A stretch of 64,000 nt of DNA, taken from Pseudorhodoferax sp. Leaf274 (GTDB lineage Bacteria; Pseudomonadota; Gammaproteobacteria; Burkholderiales; Burkholderiaceae_C). Below the pieces are notes generated by a model, which worked only from the letters and a program-made list of their open reading frames with translations, searched no databases and was not told the DNA's origin. This document shows positions 29,105 through 36,368 of this stretch, in pieces. How positions within the stretch are numbered: position 1 is the first letter of the stretch; each line of letters begins with the position of its first letter. A program made the translations under genes and the position numbers. Location: NCBI RefSeq assembly GCF_001422445.1, contig NZ_LMNA01000023.1, positions 186,001 through 250,000 of the forward strand, in the 5' to 3' direction.

Positions 29105-29148
29105 ATCTTAGGCCGCATGCCGTGCGCGCCGCGTCGTCCGAGGGACAG
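29105..29148 (-). promoter_or_regulatory. Weak shared-box promoter in front of the Baeyer-Villiger-type monooxygenase
   Basis: On the minus strand the sequence CTCGGACGACG gives a good right half of the box, while the left arm is poor. CTAAGAT follows with a spacing of 20 bp (29111 down to 29105), exactly as in the better copies. The conserved spacing makes it credible despite the weak left half. Confidence 0.5.
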
Positions 29149-29154
29149 CCGGCG

Positions 29155-30699
29155 TCAACCCACCTTGCGCGCCTGCCCGTCCCAGAACGGCGCGCGCAGC
29201 ACCTTCTTGTCGATCTTGCCGAGCGCCGTGAGCGGCAGCGCGTCCACGAAGTCGATGCGCTTGGGCGCCTGCTGCGCGCCCTTGTGCTGCTTGACCAGCG
29301 CCATCAGCGCCTGCGCCTCCACCTGCATGCCGGGCCGGCACACGACCATGGCCGCCACGGCCTCGCCCCAGGTCGCGTCGGGCACGCCGATCACGGCGGC
29401 CATGGCCACGGCCGGGTGCGTGGTCAGCACGTCTTCCACCTCGCGCGGGTAGACGTTGAAAGCGCCCGAGACCACCATGTCCTTCTTGCGGTCGACGATG
29501 TAGAGGTAGCCCTCGTCGTCCTGGCGCGCGATGTCGCTGGTGTGCAGCCAGCCGCCGGCCAGCGCCTCGGCCGTGAGCTCGGGGCGGTTCCAGTACAGCG
29601 CCATGGCACTGTCGGCGCGCACGCAGATCTCGCCGGGCTCGCCAGTGGCGACTTCTTCGCCGTCGTCGCCCAGCAGGCGCACGTCGCAGCCAGCCAGCGG
29701 CATGCCGCAGGAGGCGAAGCGCTCGGGCCGGCGCGGGTCGTGGTCGGCCTTGCGCAAGAGGCTGATCGGGTAGCACTCGGTCTGGCCGTAGAGCTGCGAG
29801 AACACCGGGCCGATGCGCTCCATGCCTTCGAGCAGCCGGGTGGGCGACATCGGCGATGCGCCGTACAGCAGCAGCTCCAGCGCGCTCGTGTCGGTCCTGT
29901 CCAGGCCGGGGTGGTCCAGCAGCTTGTAGACCATGGTGGGCACGAGCAGCGTCATGTTGATGCGCTCGGCCTGCAGCGTGGCCAGAAGCTTGTCGGGGTC
30001 GAAGCCGCGCTGCAGGTGCACCGTGCCGCCGCGCAGCAGCGTGGGCAGCACCTTGGTGCCGGCCACATGGCTGATCGGCGCGGCCGCCAGGTAGCGCGGC
30101 GTGGCCGGCAGCTCGAAGTCCGCAAGGATGGCGCGCGTGATCGCGGCCTGCTGGTGCTGGTGGCGCAGCGCGGCCTTGGAGCGGCCCGTGGTGCCCCCCG
30201 TGTAGCCCAGGCTGGCCACCGTCGATGCCTGCGAGAGATCGCGCGGGCTGTGCTCGCCGGCCGCCGCCATGGCCGCGAGCAGGTCGTGCCCGTAGCCGGC
30301 CGGGCCCAGTGTCCAGACCTTGCGCAGCTGCGGGCAACCGGCGGCCAGCGCGCCGCCGCGCTCGGCGTAGGCCTCCGCGTCCACCACCAGCAGCTCGGCC
30401 TGCGCATCCTCGATCTGGAACTGCTGCTCGGGCAGCGCCGCGAGCGGGTGCAGCCAGGTCGTGCTGCCGCCCAGGGCCTGCACCGCGATCTCGGCCGCCC
30501 AGGCCTCGGCGCGGTTGGCGCTCAGCAGCGCCACGCGCGGGGCCGCAGCGCCGCCGGCCGCCAGCACGGCCTGGAGGCGGCCGATCAGCGCCAGCGTGCC
30601 CGCGTACGAGAGCTGGCGCGCGTCCTCGACGAAGGCGATGCGTTCCGGGTGGCGGCGCAGCGCGCGCAGCGCCAGGGCGGGAGCGGTGGGGCCGTGCAT
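29155..30699 (-). CDS. Acyl-CoA synthetase (AMP-forming)
   Basis: ANL-superfamily CoA ligase of 514 residues, distinct from the other two ligases in the window. Motifs are YTGGTTGRSKAALRH (ATP loop, with an unusual AAL in place of GV), ISHVAGTKVLPTLL, LYGQTECYPIS, WLHTSDIARQDDEGYLYI and DRKKDMVVSGAFNVYP, ending with LPLTALGKIDKKVLRAPFW (catalytic lysine region). It begins 10 bp after the receptor gene stop and ends 89 bp before the monooxygenase start. It probably activates the acid released by the monooxygenase-esterase pair or the acid imported via the receptor. Specificity unknown. Confidence 0.93.
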   Translation of the reverse strand: MHGPTAPALALRALRRHPERIAFVEDARQLSYAGTLALIGRLQAVLAAGGAAAPRVALLSANRAEAWAAEIAVQALGGSTTWLHPLAALPEQQFQIEDAQAELLVVDAEAYAERGGALAAGCPQLRKVWTLGPAGYGHDLLAAMAAAGEHSPRDLSQASTVASLGYTGGTTGRSKAALRHQHQQAAITRAILADFELPATPRYLAAAPISHVAGTKVLPTLLRGGTVHLQRGFDPDKLLATLQAERINMTLLVPTMVYKLLDHPGLDRTDTSALELLLYGASPMSPTRLLEGMERIGPVFSQLYGQTECYPISLLRKADHDPRRPERFASCGMPLAGCDVRLLGDDGEEVATGEPGEICVRADSAMALYWNRPELTAEALAGGWLHTSDIARQDDEGYLYIVDRKKDMVVSGAFNVYPREVEDVLTTHPAVAMAAVIGVPDATWGEAVAAMVVCRPGMQVEAQALMALVKQHKGAQQAPKRIDFVDALPLTALGKIDKKVLRAPFWDGQARKVG

Positions 30700-30709
30700 G
30701 GCGCGCCGT

Positions 30710-31924
30710 TCAGAACAGGCTGCCCACCGGCTCGTAGCGCGTGCCGTTGAAGCGGATCAGCTGCATCTTCTCGATCGGGAAGAAGTCGTCCGGCCCGGTC
30801 TTGACCTCGATGCCGGGGTACAGCATGGGCAGCGTCATCGACAGGTTCAGCGCCTGCTTCATCACGTTCTCGCGCGTGAGGTTGTCGCCGGCCTGCTTGA
30901 GCGTCTGCACCAGGGTCTGCGCGGCCGAGTAGCCGATCAGGTTCAGCGAGTCGTACGGGTCGCCCTGCGGGTAGTGCTGCTGCATGAAGGCCAGGTACTG
31001 CTTGACCTCGGGCGTGTCCTTCTGGCCCGGGTCGGACGGGTCGCGGAAGTAGGTGGCGCTGATCACGCCCTCGGCGTTCTGCAGGCCGGCGGGCTTGAGC
31101 ACCGAGCCGACCGACTGCGCCACGCTGGCCACGTAGCGCTGCGCGTTCCAGCCCATCTCGGCCGTCTTGCGGATGGCCATGGCGGCGAACTTGGGCGTGG
31201 CCAGGATGATCAGCACGTCGGCACCGGCCGCGCGGGCCGAGACGATCTGGCTGTCTACCGTGGGGTCGGTCACCTCGAAGGTCTGGGTGGAGACGATGTG
31301 CGCCTTGGCCTTGTCGCCCAGGCCGTCGAGCAGGCCCTTCTGGAAGTCCTTGCCGAAGTCGTCGTTCTGCATCAGCACGGCGATCTTGGCCTTGGGGTTG
31401 CTGGCCAGCGCGTGCGTGCCGAACACCCGGCCCTCGGTGTGGTAGGTCGGCTGCCAGCCCAGCGTCCACGGGAACTTGGTGATGTCGCCCCAGCGCGTGG
31501 CGCCCGATCCCACGAACAGCTGCGGCACCTTCTTGGCGTTCATGTAGCGCTGGATGGCCTGGTTGTGCGCCGTGCCCACGGGCAGGAACAGCGCCAGCAC
31601 CTCTTCCTGCTCGACCAGCTTGCGTGCCTGCTCCACGGTCTTGGACGGCGTGTAGGCATCGTCCAGCGACAGGTAGTCGATCTTGCGGCCGTTGATGCCG
31701 CCTTCGGCATTGACCTTGGCGAAGTAGGCGCCGGCCGATTTGCCGATGGTGCCGTAGGCCGACACGGGGCCCGAGTAGGCCACCAGGTTGCCGATCTTGA
31801 TCGTGGTGTCGCTGGCGCCGGGGTCGTACTTCTTCTGGGCCAGCACGGAGCCGGTGGCCAGGGCCGCGGCGAGTCCGGCGCTCAGTGCGATCAGGGTGGT
31901 TCTGCGGGAGGCGAAGGTGGTCAT
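30710..31924 (-). CDS. Branched-chain amino acid-type ABC transporter substrate-binding protein (LivK-like)
   Basis: Periplasmic receptor of 404 residues (type I periplasmic-binding fold). The signal peptide is MTTFASRRTTLIALSAGLAAALATGSVLA, and mature protein starts QKKYDPGASDTTIKIGNLVAYSGPVSAYG. It is clearly paralogous to the receptors at 43182 and 53749, sharing KKYDxGASDT, GRKIDYLSLDDAY(T/S)P and TDPTVDSQIV. Only one set of membrane and ATPase partners (47553-51091) is present, so this receptor may dock on that importer. It lies between thiolase and CoA ligase in a five-gene unit, so its cargo is probably a compound degraded as an acyl-CoA rather than an amino acid. Confidence 0.94.
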   Translation of the reverse strand: MTTFASRRTTLIALSAGLAAALATGSVLAQKKYDPGASDTTIKIGNLVAYSGPVSAYGTIGKSAGAYFAKVNAEGGINGRKIDYLSLDDAYTPSKTVEQARKLVEQEEVLALFLPVGTAHNQAIQRYMNAKKVPQLFVGSGATRWGDITKFPWTLGWQPTYHTEGRVFGTHALASNPKAKIAVLMQNDDFGKDFQKGLLDGLGDKAKAHIVSTQTFEVTDPTVDSQIVSARAAGADVLIILATPKFAAMAIRKTAEMGWNAQRYVASVAQSVGSVLKPAGLQNAEGVISATYFRDPSDPGQKDTPEVKQYLAFMQQHYPQGDPYDSLNLIGYSAAQTLVQTLKQAGDNLTRENVMKQALNLSMTLPMLYPGIEVKTGPDDFFPIEKMQLIRFNGTRYEPVGSLF

Positions 31925-31999
31925 GGGCGATGAGAAGGCAACAGCAGGGCCGGCCCATGGCGCGCGGCCATGGGCAGGACAGAAGGAAAGAGGAGGGGC

Positions 32000-33238
32000 T
32001 TAGACCCGCTCGATGATGATGGCCGGGGCCATGCCGCCGGCGGCGCACATGGTGACCAGGCCGCGCTTGAGGTCGCGCCGCTCCAGCTCGTCCAGCAGCG
32101 TGCCGATCAGGAGCGAGCCCGTGGCGCCGATGGGGTGGCCCAGCGCCATGGCGCCGCCGTTCACGTTGACCTTGGCGCGGTCGAGCTTCAGGTCGCGGAT
32201 GAACTTCTCGGCCACCACGGCGAAGGCCTCGTTGATCTCCCACAGGTCGATGTCATCGACCGTGAGGCCGGCCTTGGCCAGCACCTTGCGCGCGGCCGGC
32301 ACCGGTGCGTTCAGCATCAGCGTGGCGCTGTCGCCCACGTTGGCCATGGCGACGATGCGCGCGCGCGGCTTGAGGCCACGCTTCTTGGCATAGGCACCGG
32401 AGGCCAGCAGCAGCGCGCCGGCGCCGTCGACCACGCCCGAGCTGTTGCCGGCGTGGTGCACGTAGTTGATCTTGAGCTCGGGGAAGACCTGGCGGATCAG
32501 GCCGGCGTAGGTGTTGCCTTGCTCGTCGATGGGGCGCTCGGCCATCACCTCGAAGGCGGGCTTGAGCGAGGCCAGGCCCTCCAGCGTGGTCTGCGGGCGC
32601 GGGAACTCCTCGCGGTCCAGCGCCAGGCTGCCGTCTTCGCGGTACACCGGCACCAGGCTGCGCTTGAAGTGGCCGCCCTCGATGGCGGCGGCGGCGCGCT
32701 GCTGGCTCAGCAGGGCCAGTTCGTCGAGCGCGCTGCGCGGGATGCCTTCCAGCGTGGCGATGGCGTCGGCGCACACGCCCTGGTGCGATTGCGGCACGTT
32801 GCGGCGCAGCCGCAGGTTGCCGGCGTCCATCATGCTGGGGTTGGCGGGGTCGGCCAGCGATGCGGTGTAGCTCATCATCTCGCAGCCGCCGGCGATCACC
32901 AGGTCTTCGAAGCCTGCGGCCACCGTGGCGGCGGCCAGGTTCACCGAGGTGATGCCCGAGCCGCAGAAGCGGTCCAGCGTCACTCCGCTGGCCAGGTGGC
33001 TGTAGCCCGCGTCCAGCAGGGCCATGCGGGCCATGTCGTTGCCCTGCTTGCCGCGCTGGGTCGAGGTGCCCCAGATCACGTCGTCCACCTCGGCGGTGTC
33101 GAGCTGGTTGCGCTCGGCCAGCGCCTTGAGCACGGTGGCGGCCAGGTGCTGGGGATGCTGGTCGGCAAGGGCGCCCTTGCCGATCTTGCCGATGCCGCGC
33201 GGCGTGCGGCAGGTGTCGATGATGTATGCGTCGGACAT
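32000..33238 (-). CDS. Acetyl-CoA C-acyltransferase (thiolase)
   Basis: Thiolytic cleavage of 3-oxoacyl-CoA. The protein has 412 residues. The acyl-accepting Cys is in LDRFCGSGITS (about residue 92), and the other catalytic residues sit in NEAFAVVAEKF, GGAMALGHPIGATG (His) and MCAAGGMAPAIIIE (Cys). It is the first gene of a minus-strand unit of thiolase, receptor, CoA ligase, Baeyer-Villiger enzyme and esterase, with gaps of 10 to 89 bp. The promoter at 33272-33317 carries a shared box. It is more distant from the thiolase at 46305, so the two probably serve different substrates. Confidence 0.95.
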   Translation of the reverse strand: MSDAYIIDTCRTPRGIGKIGKGALADQHPQHLAATVLKALAERNQLDTAEVDDVIWGTSTQRGKQGNDMARMALLDAGYSHLASGVTLDRFCGSGITSVNLAAATVAAGFEDLVIAGGCEMMSYTASLADPANPSMMDAGNLRLRRNVPQSHQGVCADAIATLEGIPRSALDELALLSQQRAAAAIEGGHFKRSLVPVYREDGSLALDREEFPRPQTTLEGLASLKPAFEVMAERPIDEQGNTYAGLIRQVFPELKINYVHHAGNSSGVVDGAGALLLASGAYAKKRGLKPRARIVAMANVGDSATLMLNAPVPAARKVLAKAGLTVDDIDLWEINEAFAVVAEKFIRDLKLDRAKVNVNGGAMALGHPIGATGSLLIGTLLDELERRDLKRGLVTMCAAGGMAPAIIIERV

Positions 33239-33271
33239 GTGGGTGGGTGGTCAGTGCGTTGCGAGAACCGC

Positions 33272-33317
33272 AGACTAGCGGCGACTGGCGCCGCCGTCAT
33301 CGTCCGAAGCGACGAAC
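33272..33317 (-). promoter_or_regulatory. Shared-box promoter of the thiolase operon
   Basis: On the minus strand GTTCGTCGCTTCGGACGATG (33317 down to 33298) is followed after 19 bp by CTAGTCT (33278 down to 33272). The thiolase start is a further 34 bp on. Its left arm has the same CGTCGC variant as the copy at 16829. Confidence 0.7.
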
Positions 33318-33323
33318 CGGGGT

Positions 33324-34097
33324 TTACCCGGCTTGGGAGCGCCCCCGGGCCTGCACCTCTTCGCGCCGGGCGCGCAGCGCGGCGGTGTCCAGCGATTCGG
33401 CCCAGCGGCGCGACGCGGCTTTTTCCTCCACCAGCCCGTCGGCCAGCGCGCCGGCATAGCCGCCATCGATCAGCTGCTTGTAGATCTGCACCACGTCTGG
33501 CAGCGCGCTGGCCATGTCGGCGGCCAGCGCGAAGGCCTGCGGCAGCAGTTCCTCGGGCGCCACCACGCGGTTGACCAGGCCCCAGCGCTCGGCCTGCTCG
33601 GCGCCGACGAAGTTGCCGCTGAACGACATCTCCTTGGCCCGGCCGATGCCGATGAGCCGTGGCAGCTTCTGCGACAGGCCCCAGCCCGGCACCACGCCCA
33701 CGCGCGCATGGGTGTCGGCAAAGCGCGCCTGGGTCGAGGCGATCAGCAGGTCGCAGGCCAGCGCGAGTTCCAGCCCGCCCGTGACGGCCGCGCCGTTGAT
33801 GGCGCCGATGATGGGCCGCGGAAAGCGCCCCAGCGCGAGCACCGGGTCGGCCTTGGCGTTGCCCAGCGCGTTGCCGTCGATCTCGCGCAGGTCCAGCCCG
33901 GCGCAGAACGCGCGGCCGGCGCCGGTCAGCACCAGCACGCGCACCGCGGGGTCGGCGGCCAGGCGGTCGACCGTGTCGGCGATGGCCTGGCGCAGCGCGA
34001 GCGACAGCGCGTTCATGGCCTGCGGACGGTTCAGCGTGAGGCAGGCGACGCCGGGCGAAGGCGTGGACAGCTGCAGCAGTCCGGTATCGGTGCTCAT
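33324..34097 (-). CDS. Enoyl-CoA hydratase/isomerase family protein
   Basis: Crotonase of 257 residues with GRAFCAGLDLREIDG and NGAAVTGGLELALACD as the oxyanion-hole segments. By eye, the position of the first catalytic Glu of rat hydratase is His (in FADTHARVGVVP) and the second is Glu (RAKEMSFSG). It may therefore be a hydratase variant or an isomerase. Its ATG overlaps the TGA of the preceding isomerase-like gene (ATGA), giving tight coupling in a GST - isomerase - crotonase operon. Its stop lies only 7 bp from the thiolase promoter box. Confidence 0.93.
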   Translation of the reverse strand: MSTDTGLLQLSTPSPGVACLTLNRPQAMNALSLALRQAIADTVDRLAADPAVRVLVLTGAGRAFCAGLDLREIDGNALGNAKADPVLALGRFPRPIIGAINGAAVTGGLELALACDLLIASTQARFADTHARVGVVPGWGLSQKLPRLIGIGRAKEMSFSGNFVGAEQAERWGLVNRVVAPEELLPQAFALAADMASALPDVVQIYKQLIDGGYAGALADGLVEEKAASRRWAESLDTAALRARREEVQARGRSQAG

Positions 34098-34699
34098 CGC
34101 GCGCGCTCCAGTGCGGCCCGCACGAGCGGAAGGTGGTCGTTGCCAAAGTACATGTCGTCTCCCAGGAAGATGGTGGGCGAGCCGAAGCCGCCGCGTGCGA
34201 TCAGCGCCTCGGTGTTGTCGCGCAGCGCGTCCTTGACGGGCTGCTGCGCGATGGCCAGCAGCAGTGCGTCGGCGTCCACGCCCGCGCGGGCGCAGACCTC
34301 GCGCACGACCTCGTCTTGCGCGATGTCCAGGTCGTCGCGCCAGTAGGCCTCGAAGGCGGCGCGCGCGAAGGCCGGCAGCTTGCCCTCGCCGTCCAGCACC
34401 AGGCAGCCGCGCATCACCTTCACGCTGTTGACCGGGAACACCTTGGGCGGGAAGTTGACCTGCACGCCGGTCCAGCGCGCCCAGTCCGCCAGGCTCTTGC
34501 CCAGGTAGGCCTGCTTGGCCGGCACCGGCGTGCGGCGCGATTCGTAGACCGTGGGGTTCACCGTGTTGAACACGCCGCCCACCATGAAGGGGCGCCAGAT
34601 GACCTTGGCGCCGAACTCGTCGGCCAGCGGCTGGATGTTGTGGAACGCCAGGTAGGTCCAGGGGCTGGAGATGTCGAAGAAGAATTCGATGTCGGGCAT
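34094..34699 (-). CDS. 2-hydroxychromene-2-carboxylate isomerase-like (kappa-GST/DsbA-fold) protein
   Basis: Thioredoxin-fold protein of 201 residues in the HCCA isomerase / kappa glutathione transferase group. The N-terminal motif FFFDISSPWTYLAFHNIQ has Ser where DsbA would have the redox Cys pair; this is the pattern of glutathione-dependent isomerases. VKVMRGCLVL and the cis-proline segment GGFGSPTIFLGDDMYFGNDH are also typical. It is located 5 bp after a GST gene and overlaps a crotonase gene, so a glutathione-dependent isomerisation in the pathway is likely. The classical substrate, a naphthalene intermediate, is not implied by anything else here. Confidence 0.9.
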   Translation of the reverse strand: MPDIEFFFDISSPWTYLAFHNIQPLADEFGAKVIWRPFMVGGVFNTVNPTVYESRRTPVPAKQAYLGKSLADWARWTGVQVNFPPKVFPVNSVKVMRGCLVLDGEGKLPAFARAAFEAYWRDDLDIAQDEVVREVCARAGVDADALLLAIAQQPVKDALRDNTEALIARGGFGSPTIFLGDDMYFGNDHLPLVRAALERAR

Positions 34700-34704
34700 G
34701 GGGT

Positions 34705-35421
34705 TCACTCCTTGGTCGCTGCAGTGGTGGCGGCATTCGTGCCACGGAACAGGTTGCGGCGGGCCTCGTCGCTCACGGATGTGCTCGGCCGGCCCAGTTC
34801 GCGGCCCACGGCCAGGCCGGCCTGCACCTGGGGCCGTGCGCGCACCTGCGCATACCAGCGCTTGACGTGCGGGAAGTCGTCCAGCACCAGCTGTTGCGCC
34901 TTGTGCGTCATGGCCCACGGGAAGGTGGCGATGTCGGCGATGGAGTAGTCGCCCGCGATGTACGCGCCCGTCGACGCGAGCTGGCGGTCGAGCACCCCGT
35001 ACAGCCGGCGCACCTCGGCGCCGTAGCGGTCGATGGCGTAGGGGATCTTCTCGGCCGCGTAGAGCAGGAAGTGGCCGTTCTGCCCGGCCATGGGGCCGAG
35101 CCCGCCGACCTGCCAGGCCACCCACTGCAGCACACGCCAGCGCTCGGCCGGCACCGTGGGCAGCAACTGGCCGGCCTTCTCGGCCAGGTACTGCAGGATG
35201 GCGCCGCTCTCGAACAAGGCCAGCGGTGCGCCGCCACCCAACGGTTCGTGGTCGACGATGGCCGGGATGCGGTTGTTCGGGCTGATGGCCAGGAACTCGG
35301 GCGTGAACTGCGCGCCGGCGGCGATGTCCACCGGCAGCACGCGGTAGGGCAGGCCGCATTCCTCCAGCAGGATGCTGATCTTCCAGCCGTTGGGCGTCGG
35401 CCAGTAGTACAGGTCGATCAT
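34705..35421 (-). CDS. Glutathione S-transferase
   Basis: GST of 238 residues resembling the nu-class/YghU-like enzymes. The thioredoxin-like domain reads YYWPTPNGWKISILLEECGL, with LAISPNNRIPAIVD (cis-Pro) and the glutathione-binding ESGAILQYLAEK. An all-helical C-terminal domain follows, including IADIATFPWA. The AGGAGACAAGCC ribosome site precedes the ATG at 35421, ruling out a longer frame. It is first in the three-gene operon with the HCCA isomerase-like protein and a crotonase. No shared box is visible in the 100-bp gap to the ArsR gene. Confidence 0.93.
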   Translation of the reverse strand: MIDLYYWPTPNGWKISILLEECGLPYRVLPVDIAAGAQFTPEFLAISPNNRIPAIVDHEPLGGGAPLALFESGAILQYLAEKAGQLLPTVPAERWRVLQWVAWQVGGLGPMAGQNGHFLLYAAEKIPYAIDRYGAEVRRLYGVLDRQLASTGAYIAGDYSIADIATFPWAMTHKAQQLVLDDFPHVKRWYAQVRARPQVQAGLAVGRELGRPSTSVSDEARRNLFRGTNAATTAATKE

Positions 35422-35521
35422 GAAAGGCTTGTCTCCTCGCGCCGCTGTGCGCGCCGGCCTTTGTAGCGGCAATCGCGCCGCCGTGCTGTCCCGCAGGTGC
35501 CGCGCCGGCCGCCGGCACCGG

Positions 35522-36241
35522 TCAGGCAGGGCCCGTGACGCGGTCCCACGCCTGCAGGCCCAGCAGGTCGCGCAATCGCGCCGCGCCGGCGCCGGAGATC
35601 GTCAGCGCACGGGTGTCCGGCTTCCTGACCAGCCAGCCCTGGGCCAGGCAATGCGCGCAGATCATCGCGCCCAGCCTGCCGGCCACATGGCTGCGGCGTT
35701 CGCTCCAGTCCAGGCAGGGCCGGCAGTACGGCCGGCCGCGGCCCGGTGCCTGCGCCTGCAGATCCAGCGGCAGGCCCCAGCGCTGCAGCACGGGGCCGGC
35801 ACGGTCCGTGACATGGCCGCTGTCGCCGTCGAACGCGATCGCCCGCTCGGCCAGCAGGCCGTCGGCAATGGCCAGGCCCAGCCGTCCGGCGATGTGGTCG
35901 TAGCACAGGCGCGCCGCGCGCAGCCTGGCGTCGCGCGGGCCGACCACGACACGGCGCCGCTCCGGCGCCTGGCCCGCCAGCTGCATGATGCTTTCGAGCA
36001 GCCGGGCCACCTCGCCGGACGCCAGCCGGTGGTAGCGGTGCCGCCCGCGCGGCTCCATGTGCAGCAGGCCGGCCTCGACCAGCTGGGCCAGGTGGCGGCT
36101 GGCGGTGGGGGCCGACACGTTGGCGGCACGGGCCAGTTCATGGGCGGTCAGCGCGCGGCCGTCCATCAGTTCGAGCAGCATCGCGGCGCGGGCCGGTTCT
36201 CCGACCAGGGCGGCGATGCGGGCAATGCGGTTGGTGTTCAT
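35522..36241 (-). CDS. ArsR-family winged-helix regulator
   Basis: Regulator of 239 residues. The N-terminal winged helix has ALVGEPARAAMLLELMDGRALTA and VSAPTASRHLAQLVEAGLL, followed by a longer C-terminal domain with PYCRPCLDWSERRSHVAGRLG, a conserved segment in a subfamily of long ArsR proteins that often govern a divergent MFS exporter. It does not have an obvious metal site in the recognition helix. The ATG at 36241 is preferred because longer frames pass through the operator. The divergent MFS gene and the perfect palindrome between them strongly suggest autorepression and control of the transporter. The ligand is unknown. Confidence 0.92.
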   Translation of the reverse strand: MNTNRIARIAALVGEPARAAMLLELMDGRALTAHELARAANVSAPTASRHLAQLVEAGLLHMEPRGRHRYHRLASGEVARLLESIMQLAGQAPERRRVVVGPRDARLRAARLCYDHIAGRLGLAIADGLLAERAIAFDGDSGHVTDRAGPVLQRWGLPLDLQAQAPGRGRPYCRPCLDWSERRSHVAGRLGAMICAHCLAQGWLVRKPDTRALTISGAGAARLRDLLGLQAWDRVTGPA

Positions 36242-36283
36242 GGGGGGCCTGGGCGCCAGCTTACGGCACGCGGCCAGGCCGAT

Positions 36284-36303
36284 GCTTCGCTGCGCAGCGA
36301 AGC
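36284..36303. promoter_or_regulatory. ArsR-type operator (GCTTCGCTGCGCAGCGAAGC)
   Basis: Perfect 20-bp palindrome in the middle of the 127-bp divergent region between the ArsR-type regulator and the MFS transporter. Sites with TTCG...CGAA arms are usual for ArsR-family proteins in proteobacteria. Control of both genes is inferred. Confidence 0.78.
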
Positions 36304-36368
36304 GTTCGGCCGCTGGCGTGGCCACCATCGCTGCACCGCGGCGCAGGCCGCTTGCAGCGAGTGCTTCC

